Positions 8,478-17,210 are shown, counted from the stretch's first letter. The stretch: 64,000 nucleotides of DNA from Aestuariimicrobium soli (GCF_051192575.1 NZ_JBPJSQ010000007.1:1-64000); one strand, 5' to 3'. Numbers and translations: made by a program. The notes: generated from the sequence alone by a model not told the origin.

Positions 8478-9287
8478 GTGAGCGAACCGGACCTGTCGAA
8501 ACTGCCGCCTCCCGTCGTCGAGACCGACGAGGCTCAGGCGACGGCGGGCGCCACCCCCACGCAGCCGCCCGGGCAGCCGCCCGCCGAGCCTCACGGGCAG
8601 CCACAGGAGTGGTGGCAGGCCGAGGGCATGCCGTGGAAGCACAAGCCGACCAGCGCCGACAAGTGGTGCATGGGCTGGATCGTGTTCATGGGGCTGTTCG
8701 GGCTGGCCATGCTGCCGTTGCGCGGGTGGCTGCTGGGTCTCGACCCGCCACTGCTGTTGGCGCTCACCGGGTCACGCACGGGTGCCGCCGCCACCGGGGC
8801 CCTCGCCTCGCAGGGCCTGGCTCCCTCGTGGTGGCCGCTGGCCGCCGTGGCGGGATCGCTGATGAGCATCAAGTTCGACTGGGTCTTCTGGTGGGCCGGC
8901 AAGCTCTGGGGCCGAGGCATGATCGAGGTCTGGGCCGGCAAGAGCGAACGAGCCGCCAAGAACTACGCCCGCGCCGAGCGATGGGCCGGCAAGCTCGGGT
9001 GGCTGGGCATGTTCGTCGCCTACGTGCCGATCCCGCTGCCGCTGATGCAGGTGATCTTCGTGCTGTTCGGGGCCTCGGGCATGAGCTGGAAGCGGTTCAT
9101 GGTGCTCGACTTCATTGCCTCGACGCTGTGGCTGGCCGTCTACTTCGGCTTCGGCTGGCTGGTGGGTGAACCCGCGGTGGCGCTGCTGAAGACCTACGCG
9201 AAGTACGCCAATTACGTGGCCATCGCCCTGGTGGTCTTCGTCGTGTTCACCGCCTTCCGCAACGGCGGCAAGCAGCGTCAGGCCTGA
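8478..9287 (+). CDS. VTT/DedA-like membrane protein
   Basis: A 269-aa membrane protein. The first 60 residues are Pro/Gln-rich and probably cytoplasmic (PTQPPGQPPAEPHGQPQ). The remainder has about five hydrophobic segments. The central part has the look of the VTT (SNARE-associated/DedA) fold: a charged amphipathic helix (GKSERAAKNYARAERWAGK), then GMFVAYVPIPLPLMQVIF and a small-residue-rich helix. DedA proteins act in lipid-carrier flipping and membrane homeostasis; a specific role cannot be read. GTG start, no Shine-Dalgarno, -10 six nt upstream. It lies between two strong hairpins, so it is probably its own transcription unit. Confidence 0.7.
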   Translation: MSEPDLSKLPPPVVETDEAQATAGATPTQPPGQPPAEPHGQPQEWWQAEGMPWKHKPTSADKWCMGWIVFMGLFGLAMLPLRGWLLGLDPPLLLALTGSRTGAAATGALASQGLAPSWWPLAAVAGSLMSIKFDWVFWWAGKLWGRGMIEVWAGKSERAAKNYARAERWAGKLGWLGMFVAYVPIPLPLMQVIFVLFGASGMSWKRFMVLDFIASTLWLAVYFGFGWLVGEPAVALLKTYAKYANYVAIALVVFVVFTAFRNGGKQRQA

Positions 9288-9306
9288 GGCTTCGGCCGCC
9301 CCCACA

Positions 9307-9376
9307 GCAGAACACCAGCCTCTGCTCGAAACACCACCGGAGACGGTGGGCGTGTGAGCAGAGGCTGGTGTTCTGC
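9307..9376. terminator. Composite hairpin between convergent genes
   Basis: A perfect 21-bp inverted repeat (9307-9327 and 9356-9376) with a small CACC/GGTG stem in the loop. It lies between the stop of the VTT gene (9287) and the stop of the ABC permease (9417), a good position for a bidirectional terminator. No U-tract. Confidence 0.65.
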
Positions 9377-9416
9377 GTGAGGGATGGGCCGTGGGTGGGC
9401 CGGGGGCGGGGTCAGC

Positions 9417-10250
9417 TCACTTGGCCTCGCGGGTGAGGTTGCGCCACACCCCGATCGCTCCCGGCACCAGCACCCACAGGCCGACCGCGGTCGCCAGCTT
9501 CCACCAGCCCAGGTGGGGAGGCTCGTTGGCATAGAGCACGACCGAGGCGGTGTTCAGGTCGATCCAGTTCATCACGGCCTGCACCTTGTCACCGGCCAGC
9601 ACGAGGGCGCCGGTCACCTGCGGGATGGCAAGGAACACCACGATGGCGGCGGCGCTGTTCATCAGCAGCAGTCCGAACGCCGCGGCCATGCCGTTCGACA
9701 GCAGGAACCCGGCGAGCAGCCCCGCCAGTTGCTGGGCGTCCGTGTGCCAGTCGACGCTGCGGTCGGCGAGGCCGGCCCCGATCACCGAGGTCAACGCCGA
9801 CAAGCCCTGCGCCCAGAGCCATCCGAGCAGGCTGATCAGCACGGCGACGACACCCTTGGCGGCGAGCACTCGTCCGCGTCGGGGTTCGATGGCGAAGGTG
9901 GTGAGCGTCGTCCGCTGGCCCCACTCCTGGCTGAACAGCAGGATCACGACGACGGGAACCAGGATGTTCACCGGCAGCGCCACGAAGTTCGAGGGTGCCG
10001 CCCACGCGGTCGTCGAGAGGGCGTCGGAGAACTGGCGATAGAGCAGCGCAACCCCGGCGGCGACGGCGACGGAGCCCAACACCGCGATCGCCATCAACAC
10101 CATGCCGGCGCGGGTGTCGACCAGCTTGCGGAACTCGACCCGCACCAGCCGGTCGAAGCTGACGCGGTCGGCGACAGCGACCGGGGGAAGGGTGCGGATC
10201 GCGGCGTTGGCGCTGGTCACGCCAGCGGGCTGGGTCTGGGTCGTGGTCAT
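9417..10250 (-). CDS. ABC transporter permease
   Basis: A 277-aa permease of the ABC-2 type with about six membrane segments. The opening cytoplasmic region (VRVEFRKLVDTRAG) followed by hydrophobic helices is typical of ABC-2 and gliding-type permeases. GGAGTGG precedes the ATG at 10250, which overlaps the ATPase stop by 4 nt (ATGA), so the two subunits are co-translated. With the adjacent two-component system, the set resembles actinobacterial lipid, bacteriocin or antibiotic exporters controlled by their own sensor. The substrate is unknown. Confidence 0.82.
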   Translation of the reverse strand: MTTTQTQPAGVTSANAAIRTLPPVAVADRVSFDRLVRVEFRKLVDTRAGMVLMAIAVLGSVAVAAGVALLYRQFSDALSTTAWAAPSNFVALPVNILVPVVVILLFSQEWGQRTTLTTFAIEPRRGRVLAAKGVVAVLISLLGWLWAQGLSALTSVIGAGLADRSVDWHTDAQQLAGLLAGFLLSNGMAAAFGLLLMNSAAAIVVFLAIPQVTGALVLAGDKVQAVMNWIDLNTASVVLYANEPPHLGWWKLATAVGLWVLVPGAIGVWRNLTREAK

Positions 10251-10969
10251 GCTGCCACTCCTTCGCGTGAGGTCGACATGGTGCGTTCGAGGAACATCTG
10301 CTCGAGGTCTTGGCCCTCGGAGAGCAGTTCGGCGATGGTGCCGTCGGCGACGATGCGGCCGTTGCCGATCATCACGATGCGGTCGGCAACCTGCTGCACC
10401 TCGTGCAACAGGTGCGAGCTGAGCAGCACAGTGCCGCCACGGTCGGCGAAGCCGCGCAGCAGCCCACGCATCCAGTGGATGCCGTGCGGGTCGAGGCCGT
10501 TGGCGGGCTCGTCCAGGATCAGCACCTCGGGGTTGCCCAGCAGGGCATGGCCGATGCCCAACCGCTGGCGCATGCCCAGCGAGTACTGCCCGACCCGCTT
10601 GCGCGACTCCTTCTGGGTGAGTCCGACCAGTTCGAGCACCGCGTCGACCCGGGACGAGGGGATGCCCATCGCGAGGGCTCCCAGAGCGAGCACCTCTCGT
10701 CCGGTACGACCGGCGTGCTGGGCCGACGCGTCGAGCAGGATGCCCACCGTGGCGGCCGGGTTGGGCAGATCGGTGTAGGCGCGGCCGAGGATGGTGACCT
10801 CGCCGGACGTCGGGCGCGTCAGCCCGACGGCGGCGCGCATGGTGGTGGACTTGCCGGCTCCGTTGGGACCGAGGAATCCGGTCACCAGACCGGGCTCGGC
10901 CGTGAACGACACGTTGTCGACGGCGAGCACGTCGCCGTACCGCTTCGTCAGGTTCGAGATGGTGATCAT
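10247..10969 (-). CDS. ABC transporter ATP-binding protein
   Basis: A 240-aa ATPase subunit. Walker A GPNGAGKST, signature YSLGMRQRLGIG and Walker B VLILDEPANGLDP are all intact, so it should hydrolyse ATP. The ATG at 10969 is chosen because the conserved MITISNLTKRYG opening starts there; upstream codons in frame do not resemble the family. It overlaps the downstream permease by 4 nt. The divergent histidine kinase starts at 11122, leaving about 150 bp for control signals; within it GCGAC-CAAA-GTCGC (11049-11062) is a small palindrome that could be an operator. Confidence 0.9.
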   Translation of the reverse strand: MITISNLTKRYGDVLAVDNVSFTAEPGLVTGFLGPNGAGKSTTMRAAVGLTRPTSGEVTILGRAYTDLPNPAATVGILLDASAQHAGRTGREVLALGALAMGIPSSRVDAVLELVGLTQKESRKRVGQYSLGMRQRLGIGHALLGNPEVLILDEPANGLDPHGIHWMRGLLRGFADRGGTVLLSSHLLHEVQQVADRIVMIGNGRIVADGTIAELLSEGQDLEQMFLERTMSTSREGVAA

Positions 10970-11108
10970 GGCCGTCAGCCTGCTCTGGCCACCCGGGGCG
11001 CCGCCACGGGCGAAGGGCGATGCCGCCACCGCCCAACCGACCGGCACTCTGCGACCAAAGTCGCGTGCTGGTCGACCTGTGGGGGCGGACGGCCCGACGG
11101 CCCGGCCC

Positions 11109-11114
11109 TAGGCT
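11109..11114 (+). promoter_or_regulatory. -10 hexamer TAGGCT, leaderless start
   Basis: TAGGCT ends 7 nt before the ATG at 11122 and fixes that start over the upstream open frame, which begins at 11020. Confidence 0.5.
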
Positions 11115-11121
11115 GGCTGGC

Positions 11122-12342
11122 ATGTCCGAGTCCCTGCCCGCCCAGACGCGCCCGACGGGCTGGGCGCTGGTGTGGCGGTACGGGCTGGCGATCATCTATG
11201 CCGCGCTGACGTGGCTGGTGCTGATCGCGCTGCAGGTCAGCGGGCAGCAGGAAGTGACCATGCGCCCAGCGCTCGTGGTCGCCGACGTGGTGCTCGGTAC
11301 TGCGGCGCTGCTGCTGATCAGATTCCGCCATCGGTACCCGATCTTGACGGCCGTGGTCATGCTCGCGATGGCCACCTTCGCGAGTTCGGCCTCGCTGGTC
11401 TCGGGATGGGCACTCGTGCACGTCGCCACGCGTCGCCGCTGGCGCGAGGTGCTGCCGCTCGCGGCCGCCGGCACCGTGTTGTCGATGCTCAGCGTGATGC
11501 TGCAACTGCAGGTCTTCCGCATCGTCAACACGGCCACCATGCCCGTTTGGGCCGTCTTCCTGCAGACCCTGGCCTGGACCGTGCTCGGGATCGGCATTTC
11601 GATCGCCGTGGGATTCTCGCTCGGCGCCCGCCGTGACCTGTTGGCGAGCCTTCGGCAGCGCGCCGAGGACGCCGAGCGCAATCAGGAGTTGATGGTGCTG
11701 CAGGGGCAGTCGGCCGAACGCAACCGCATCGCCCGCGAGATGCACGACGTGCTGGCCCATCGCATCTCGCTGGTGAGCATGCATGCCGGCGTGTTGGCCT
11801 ACCGCACCGACCTCAGCGCCGACCAGACCCAGGAGATCGCCTCGCTCATCCAGGAGAACGCGCACCAGTCGCTGACCGAGCTGCGCACGGTGCTCGGCAC
11901 CTTGCGGCAGGACGGGCCCGAGCCGGCCGACGGCGAACCCGCACCCGTCGAGAAGCCCCAGCCGACGATGCACCAGGTCGGCGATCTGGTCGCCGACGCC
12001 CGCAACGCCGGGGAGAAGATCGACTTCGTCAACGAGGTGGAGCACCCCGAACTGCTGCCAGCGCTGACCGGCCGGCACGCCTACCGGGTGGTGCAGGAGG
12101 CGCTGACCAACGCCCGCAAGCACGCGCCCCATGCGCGCGTCACCCTGGAGCTGTCGGGTCGTCCGGGGGAGGGGTTGGTGATCCGCTGCACGAACCCCCT
12201 GAGCACGGGGACCGCGGGGCTGCCCGGGGCGGGGCTGGGACTGTTGGGACTGGCCGAGCGCGCCCAGGTCATGGGCGGCCGGATCGGTCACGGTGTCACC
12301 GACGACCGTCGGTTCGCATTGGAGGTGTGGTTGCCATGGTGA
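11122..12342 (+). CDS. NarL-type sensor histidine kinase
   Basis: A 406-aa membrane sensor kinase. Five or so hydrophobic segments occupy residues 15-165. A short coiled region leads to a HisKA_3 dimerisation domain with the phospho-acceptor H208 in REMHDVLAHR. The HATPase domain shows the N-box (QEALTNARKHAP) and a glycine-rich AGLGLLGLAERA. It lacks an extracellular sensor domain of any size, so it probably senses the membrane or the adjacent ABC transporter (the intramembrane-sensing arrangement). Its stop overlaps the response regulator start. Confidence 0.9.
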   Translation: MSESLPAQTRPTGWALVWRYGLAIIYAALTWLVLIALQVSGQQEVTMRPALVVADVVLGTAALLLIRFRHRYPILTAVVMLAMATFASSASLVSGWALVHVATRRRWREVLPLAAAGTVLSMLSVMLQLQVFRIVNTATMPVWAVFLQTLAWTVLGIGISIAVGFSLGARRDLLASLRQRAEDAERNQELMVLQGQSAERNRIAREMHDVLAHRISLVSMHAGVLAYRTDLSADQTQEIASLIQENAHQSLTELRTVLGTLRQDGPEPADGEPAPVEKPQPTMHQVGDLVADARNAGEKIDFVNEVEHPELLPALTGRHAYRVVQEALTNARKHAPHARVTLELSGRPGEGLVIRCTNPLSTGTAGLPGAGLGLLGLAERAQVMGGRIGHGVTDDRRFALEVWLPW

Positions 12343-12995
12343 GTCCGATCACGATCCTGCTCGTGGACGACGATCCGCTCGTCCGGGCCGGGCTGAGGTT
12401 GATCCTCGGCGGAAGCGCCGACCTCGTCGTCGTCGGCGAGGGCGCGGATGGTTCCGAGGCTGAGGGGCTGGTGGACGAGCACCGTCCCGACGTGGTGCTG
12501 ATGGACATCCGCATGCCGCGTGTCGACGGGCTGACCGCCACCGAGGGACTGCTGGCGCGTCCGAACCCGCCCAAGGTGGTCATCCTGACCACGTTCGACG
12601 CGGACGACATGGTGCTGCGGGCACTGTCGATCGGCGCGTCCGGGTTCCTGCTCAAGGACACACCGCCGGCGCGCATGGTCGAGGCCATTCACCAGGTGGC
12701 TGCCGGCGAGCATTCGTTGTCGCCGACGGTCACGGCGCAGGTGATCGCCGCCGCCACCCACGGGCAGGGATCGACGCGCAAGGACGAGGCGCTCTCCTCG
12801 CTGGCGCTGCTCACCGAGCGTGAGCACGAGGTGGCGCTGGCGATCGGCAAGGGGATGACCAATGCCGAGATCTCGCGCTCGCAGTACATGTCGATCGCGA
12901 CGGTGAAGGCGCACGTCACCCGGATTCTCGAGAAGCTCGGGGCGACCAACCGGGTGCAGGTGGCCATCCGGGTGCACGACGCCGACCTCGGCTGA
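12336..12995 (+). CDS. NarL/FixJ family response regulator
   Basis: A 219-aa DNA-binding response regulator, partner of the kinase just upstream. The receiver domain has the acidic pocket (LLVDDDPLV, D11-D13) and the phosphorylation site D57 in VVLMDIRMP. The C-terminal LuxR-type helix-turn-helix begins at LTEREHEVAL and contains TNAEISRSQYMSIATVKAHV. GGAGG at 12321-12325 precedes ATG 12336; GTG 12327 and GTG 12339 are alternatives. The 7-nt overlap with the kinase stop indicates coupling. The likely target is the divergent ABC operon, which is inference. Confidence 0.9.
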   Translation: MVSPITILLVDDDPLVRAGLRLILGGSADLVVVGEGADGSEAEGLVDEHRPDVVLMDIRMPRVDGLTATEGLLARPNPPKVVILTTFDADDMVLRALSIGASGFLLKDTPPARMVEAIHQVAAGEHSLSPTVTAQVIAAATHGQGSTRKDEALSSLALLTEREHEVALAIGKGMTNAEISRSQYMSIATVKAHVTRILEKLGATNRVQVAIRVHDADLG

Positions 12996-13039
12996 GTTCA
13001 TGAGTTCCGGCGGTCGAGTGTTGCCGCCCACGTCACTCG

Positions 13040-13108
13040 CATCTGCCGCCTCTTGTCGCGTTTGCACCATGGTGCAACGTGGGCAGATGTCACCAGAGGC
13101 GGCAGATG
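13040..13108 (+). terminator. Composite hairpin after the response regulator
   Basis: Arms 13040-13053 and 13095-13108 are a perfect 14-bp pair. Inside lies the 16-bp perfect palindrome TTGCACCATGGTGCAA (13062-13077). It starts 44 nt after the stop and has no U-tract. Confidence 0.5.
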
Positions 13109-13137
13109 GGCCTGTGGTCGAGCGCGCGGAAACGAGG

Positions 13138-13213
13138 TGGAGCCCCCTGTGGGAGTCGAACCCACGACCCCCTGTTTACAAGACAGGTGCTCTGGCCGCT
13201 GAGCTAAGGAGGC
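13138..13213 (-). tRNA. tRNA-Thr (UGU)
   Basis: On the minus strand the transcript begins GCCTCCTTAGCTCAG. The anticodon arm is CCTGT-CTTGTAA-ACAGG with anticodon TGT, and the T-arm contains GGTTCGACTCC. The acceptor stem GCCTCCT/AGGGGGC closes with one G-U pair. The 3' CCA is encoded (13138-13140). Confidence 0.97.
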
Positions 13214-13326
13214 GTGCGCGCGACCGGGTCCGGCCGCGAACTCGCACCATTGTGGCGCAGCGCCCGTGAGTGTCGCCAACCCGGGAGAGCCGCCACCCGC
13301 TGACCGGTTGCCAACGGCGGGGATGC

Positions 13327-13332
13327 CAGAAT
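13327..13332 (+). promoter_or_regulatory. -10 hexamer CAGAAT, leaderless start
   Basis: CAGAAT ends 7 nt before the GTG at 13340. No ribosome binding site is present. Confidence 0.4.
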
Positions 13333-13339
13333 CGTCTGC

Positions 13340-13945
13340 GTGAGTGAGCAGAACGAATGGCAGCGCGTCATCGCCGCCGACCCCGACCACAGCCACCGCT
13401 ACGTGCAGCGGTTCAAGACGATGGCCGCCAACGGAGCCGACCTGCACGGTGAGGCCCGCATGATCGATGCCATGGTGGCGCGCGGTGCGCACGTGCTCGA
13501 CGCCGGCTGCGGTCCCGGCCGGGTGGGCGGTGAACTGCACCGCCGCGGCCACCGGGTGGTGGGAGTCGACCTCGACCCGGTGCTGATCGAGGCAGCCGAG
13601 GCCGACGAGCCCGGCCCGACCTGGCTCGTCGGTGACCTCGCCGAACTCGACCTTCCGGGGCGCGGCATCGCCGACCCGTTCGACGCGATCGTCTGCGCCG
13701 GCAACGTGATGGCCTTCCTCGCACCGTCCACCCGCGTCGAGGCGCTCCGGCGATTCGCGCGCCATCTGACGGACGACGGCCGCGCCGTCATCGGCTTCGG
13801 CGAGGGCCGCGGCTACGAGTTCACCGACTTCATCCGTGATGCCCATCAGGCGGGACTTGAGCTGCAGCTCGGACTGTCGACCTGGGACCTTCGCCCCTTC
13901 GAGGAGGACTCGACCTTCCTGGTGGCCGTGCTCGGCCGCCGCTGA
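13340..13945 (+). CDS. Class I SAM-dependent methyltransferase
   Basis: A 201-aa protein with a Rossmann methyltransferase core. Motif I VLDAGCGPGRVGGEL binds SAM, followed by the acidic strand end GVDLDPVLIE that holds the ribose, motif post-II (WLVGDLAELDLP) and motif IV-like FDAIVCAGNVMAFL. The substrate is not evident. The start is GTG behind a leaderless-type -10. It stands alone between tRNA-Thr and the convergent manA. Confidence 0.8.
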   Translation: MSEQNEWQRVIAADPDHSHRYVQRFKTMAANGADLHGEARMIDAMVARGAHVLDAGCGPGRVGGELHRRGHRVVGVDLDPVLIEAAEADEPGPTWLVGDLAELDLPGRGIADPFDAIVCAGNVMAFLAPSTRVEALRRFARHLTDDGRAVIGFGEGRGYEFTDFIRDAHQAGLELQLGLSTWDLRPFEEDSTFLVAVLGRR

Positions 13946-13981
13946 TCGCGTAGGAGTCAGGGACGAGCGATCCGACCCGGC

Positions 13982-15181
13982 TCAGACTCCGGCCGCGGCC
14001 AGGAAGGCGCGGCAGTTCCCGTCCAACTGCACCATCTCGCCCGCCGGCACGAAGACGGCCTTGCCCTGCACCAGTTCGACGGTCTCGTCGGCCGTCGCCA
14101 GCGCAGCGTGGCCGGCCACCACGAACAGGATCCGCGCCGAGTCCACGCCCGGCAGCATCACCGACTGGTCGCCACGGGCATCGATCTGCCACAGCGAGAA
14201 CTCCGGCGCCGAGGTGGGGAAGCGCAGGACTCCGGCCGATTCCCGACCCGGCGACTCCGGGTGGGGAGCGAGCACGTCGACCGGGGCGGCGGCGAAATCG
14301 ACCACCGCCACCAGGGCGTCGACATCGATCCGCTTCTTGGTCAGCCCACCCCGCAGCACGTTGTCGGAGTTGGCCATCACCTCCACCCCGGTGCCCCGCA
14401 GGTAGGCGTGCATGTTGCCGGCGGGCAGGAAGATCGCCTGGCCGGGCTCGAGTCGCACGCGGTTCATCAGCAGCGCCGCCAGAATCCCCGGGGACGAGGG
14501 GTGGTGCTCGTCCAGTTCGACGGCCGTGCGGCAGAACTCACCCAGCGGGCCGTCGTCTGACACGTGGTTGACGGCCGAGGCGACGACTTCATTGACCAGG
14601 TGAACCCGGTCGTCGTCCAGGCTGAGCACGTCGAGGAAGACTTCGGCCAGGCCGGCATCGCCCGCTCGCTGCGTGAGCGGGCCGATCACCTGCTCGAGCC
14701 CGTCGATCGGGCCCAGGCCGTCGAACAGGCTGGCCGTCTCGCGGGGGTCACGGAATCCGCAGAGGGCGTCCATGGGGCTCAGGGCCACGATCATCTCGGG
14801 CTTGGGCCAGTCGTCGGCGTAGGTGCGCTGGGGCGAGCCCACGGGCAGACCCGAAGCATTCTCGGCGGCGAACCCGGCCTCGGCCTGTTCGCGCGACGGG
14901 TGGGCCTGAAGGCTGAGCGGCTGGTCGGCCGCGAGCACCTTCAGCAGGAACGGCAGCCGGTCGCCGAAGCGCTCCCGACTGCGCTCACCCAGCACCTCGG
15001 GATGCTCGGCGACCAGCCGGTCGAGGGTGCCGTCACCCTCCACCACGGAGGGCCCGGCCGCGTGGGCCCCGAGCCAGTACTCGGCCTGGGGTTCGCCGGT
15101 GATCTCGGTGTTCAGCAGGGTGGGAATGGCCTCGACCGACCCCCAGGCGTAGTCCTTGACGACCCCCGTGAGTGCCCGCAT
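13982..15181 (-). CDS. manA: Mannose-6-phosphate isomerase, class I
   Basis: A 399-aa zinc enzyme that interconverts mannose-6-phosphate and fructose-6-phosphate. It feeds GDP-mannose synthesis for mannosylated lipids and glycans, or mannose catabolism. The hallmark metal-binding stretch QAHPSREQAEAGF is present, as are the N-terminal DYAWGS and the family motif QAIFLPAGNMHAYLRG. The ATG at 15181 shares one base with the TGA of the upstream oxidoreductase, so the two are co-translated. The frame stays open further upstream inside that gene and is not used. Confidence 0.93.
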   Translation of the reverse strand: MRALTGVVKDYAWGSVEAIPTLLNTEITGEPQAEYWLGAHAAGPSVVEGDGTLDRLVAEHPEVLGERSRERFGDRLPFLLKVLAADQPLSLQAHPSREQAEAGFAAENASGLPVGSPQRTYADDWPKPEMIVALSPMDALCGFRDPRETASLFDGLGPIDGLEQVIGPLTQRAGDAGLAEVFLDVLSLDDDRVHLVNEVVASAVNHVSDDGPLGEFCRTAVELDEHHPSSPGILAALLMNRVRLEPGQAIFLPAGNMHAYLRGTGVEVMANSDNVLRGGLTKKRIDVDALVAVVDFAAAPVDVLAPHPESPGRESAGVLRFPTSAPEFSLWQIDARGDQSVMLPGVDSARILFVVAGHAALATADETVELVQGKAVFVPAGEMVQLDGNCRAFLAAAGV

Positions 15182-16182
15182 CAGCCGGTCACTCCGGCCC
15201 GCCACTGATCGAGCAGCCCGGCCACCTCGAGGGTCGCCTGCCACGGCACCGCCGCCGACTCCACGGCACCGGCCCGCAGGCAGCGGTGCACTTCCTGAAT
15301 CTGGTGGACGAAGCCCGCGTCCTGCGCGACGAAGGTCTGGGTCTCGCCGCCCTCGGGGGTGAACAGCAGGGTCTGCGGGTTGAGGAAGTTGACCAGTTCG
15401 AGCTGGCCCAAGGTGCCGAACAACGTCAGCCGCTGGTCGCCGCGGGCGTCGAGCGAGCTCACCAGCGTGCCGAAACAGGCGTCACCGGCCAGGGCGTCCC
15501 AGCGCAGGTGCGCCACGGAGGTGGCGTCGACCCCGGTGCGGGGGTGGTTGGTGCCCTCCGCCGACAGCGAGGTCGGGTTGCCGAGCATCACGTGCGCGGC
15601 GTGCATCGGGTAGACACCGAGGTCGAGGATCGCCCCACCGGCGAGGTCGGGGTTGAGCAGGCGGTGGTCATCGTCCCCGTCGAAGCGGAACGCGAACGTG
15701 CACCACAGGAATCGGGGATCGCCGAGCAGGCCGTCCTCGACGAGCTTGCGGGCGCGCAGCACCAGCGGGTGGCAGCGCGTCCACATCGCCTCCATGCAGA
15801 AGACGCCGTGGGCGCGGGCGGCGTCGATGATCGCCGTGGCGTTCTCGAGGGTGTCGGCCATCGGCTTCTCGATGAGCACGTTCTTGCCGGCCTCGATCGC
15901 CTGGATGGCCTGCTCGCGGTGCAGGTTGTGCGGTGAGGCGATGTAGACGGCGTCGAGGTCGTCGCGGGCGAGCAGTTCGTCGTACGAGCCGTGCGCATGA
16001 GGCACCGCGTGCCGGGCGGCGAAGTCGCCGGCGCGGTCGAGGGAGCGGGAGCCCACGGCCACCAGTTCGGCCTCGTCGGGCAGGGTGGCGAGCGAGCGGG
16101 CGAACTTTTCGGCGATGTTCCCGGGGGCGACGATGCCCCAGCGGACGCGGTCGCCGGCCACCGGCTTGAAGGTGTCGGTCAT
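15181..16182 (-). CDS. Gfo/Idh/MocA family oxidoreductase
   Basis: A 333-aa NAD(P)-dependent sugar or cyclitol dehydrogenase. The Rossmann motif WGIVAPGNIAEKFA lies at the N-terminus, the conserved EKP signature in VLIEKPMADTLENA supplies the catalytic lysine, and the C-terminal substrate domain follows (ILDLGVYPMHAAHVM). The start at 16182 is placed just before the Rossmann strand; the frame extends upstream without similarity. It is the first gene of a two-gene unit with manA (1-nt overlap), which hints at a hexose or hexose-phosphate related substrate, not defined further. Confidence 0.85.
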   Translation of the reverse strand: MTDTFKPVAGDRVRWGIVAPGNIAEKFARSLATLPDEAELVAVGSRSLDRAGDFAARHAVPHAHGSYDELLARDDLDAVYIASPHNLHREQAIQAIEAGKNVLIEKPMADTLENATAIIDAARAHGVFCMEAMWTRCHPLVLRARKLVEDGLLGDPRFLWCTFAFRFDGDDDHRLLNPDLAGGAILDLGVYPMHAAHVMLGNPTSLSAEGTNHPRTGVDATSVAHLRWDALAGDACFGTLVSSLDARGDQRLTLFGTLGQLELVNFLNPQTLLFTPEGGETQTFVAQDAGFVHQIQEVHRCLRAGAVESAAVPWQATLEVAGLLDQWRAGVTG

Positions 16183-16255
16183 GCGCCCATCCAAGCACGC
16201 GCGCGGGGTGGCCTCGACTGCCGTTCGCGGATTCTCATGGGCCTCACAGGGACTA

Positions 16256-16284
16256 ATGACATGGCTGTGATTCCCACCTACACT
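16256..16284 (+). promoter_or_regulatory. Promoter of the DUF3263 gene
   Basis: ATGACA (16256-16261), a 17-bp spacer and TACACT (16279-16284), 7 nt before the ATG at 16292. The transcript would be leaderless. Confidence 0.5.
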
Positions 16285-16291
16285 GGGGCAC

Positions 16292-16585
16292 ATGTCTGCC
16301 GCCGCCCACGAGTCAAGCTCTGCCGTCGAAGCGTCCGCGCTCAGCGCGCGCGACCGCGAGATCCTCGACTTCGAGGACAGCTGGTGGGCAGCCCCGCAGG
16401 GCAAGGAGGCCGAGATCATGGAGCGCTTCTCGGTCAGCTCCGCGGTCTACCACCAGATTCTCAACCGACTGTTGGACGACCCGGCTGCCCTCGCGCACAA
16501 GCCCCTGCTGGTGAAGCGGCTGCGCCGGTTGCGCTCGGCCCGCCGCGAGCACCGCTCGGCCGGGCGTCTCAGGACTGGTCGCTGA
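16292..16585 (+). CDS. DUF3263 domain protein
   Basis: A 97-aa protein matching the actinobacterial DUF3263 family over nearly its full length: ILDFEDSWWAAPQGKEAEI, then YHQILNRLLDDPAAL and KPLLVKRLRRLRSARR. The layout (a short helix-turn-helix-like core plus a basic tail) suggests DNA binding, but function is not established for the family. Its 3' end overlaps the convergent zincin-like gene by 17 bp. Confidence 0.85.
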   Translation: MSAAAHESSSAVEASALSARDREILDFEDSWWAAPQGKEAEIMERFSVSSAVYHQILNRLLDDPAALAHKPLLVKRLRRLRSARREHRSAGRLRTGR

Positions 16586-17102
16586 CCCCAGATCGTCCCC
16601 GTGGCGATCGGCCTCGCTCGAACAGCAGGGTGCGGGCCTGCCGCCAGCCCTCGCGCAGCGGACGCTTGGCGCGGTCGGTGTAGCCACCCAGCCTGAGGTC
16701 GGCGGCGCGTTCGAACGCGTTGGCCGAGGCCCGGTCGCCGGTGCGCAGCCACGACCACGCCATCGCCGCCGTGTAGAGGGGCAGGAAGGGCGCGCCCAGG
16801 CAGAAGGTCCACTGCCAGGTGTGGTGTTCCTCGTGTTCCAGCGTGCCGGGCCACTGCGCCTCGGCGTCGGCCCAGGTCGGGTGCGAGGTGATCACCACAC
16901 TGCCGACGGTGAACGCCCCGGCCATCGGGAAGGGCAGGCGGTAGCCCTCGGCCATGGTCAGGCCCCGTGGCCCCCTCAGCACGCGACTGCCGCCGGCCCT
17001 CGCGATCGCGAGACCGAGCGGCGTCGACAGATTGGCCCAGTTGCCGAGGTTGCGCACGCGGGCCATCACCGAGGGGGTCGTGCGGGCTGAGGTGTCGTCC
17101 AC
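16569..17102 (-). CDS. Uncharacterised protein with an HExxH motif
   Basis: A 177-aa protein that I do not recognise. H90-E91-E92-H93-H94 forms a perfect HExxH zinc-protease motif in TLEHEEHHTWQW, followed by a hydrophobic stretch (CLGAPFLPLYTAAMAWSWL). The N-terminus has no clear signal peptide. GTG start at 17102 with CACGAT six nt upstream, the leaderless pattern seen elsewhere in the window. The aromatic/Gln tail after the motif recalls small bacterial zincins with HExxHxxQ cores. A protease role is inference from one motif. Confidence 0.6.
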   Translation of the reverse strand: MDDTSARTTPSVMARVRNLGNWANLSTPLGLAIARAGGSRVLRGPRGLTMAEGYRLPFPMAGAFTVGSVVITSHPTWADAEAQWPGTLEHEEHHTWQWTFCLGAPFLPLYTAAMAWSWLRTGDRASANAFERAADLRLGGYTDRAKRPLREGWRQARTLLFERGRSPRGRSGVSDQS

Positions 17103-17175
17103 GCCTCCATCGTGCCGGAACCGACGAAGACCGCGCCAGAGGGCGAGACGATCGCCTGCCGCCCGTGGCCACTCC

Positions 17176-17202
17176 TTTGCACTCGCATGGTGCGAGTGCT
17201 AA
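17176..17202 (+). promoter_or_regulatory. CIRCE element 1 (HrcA operator)
   Basis: TTTGCACTC-N9-GAGTGCTAA differs from the CIRCE consensus at one base. It lies upstream of groEL and is the better of two copies. Confidence 0.93.
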
Positions 17203-17210
17203 AAATGGGG

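Noticed and set aside
13000..13269. 89-codon frame across the hairpin and tRNA-Thr
   Set aside because: It reads through a tRNA gene on the opposite strand and a strong palindrome. Coding is implausible.
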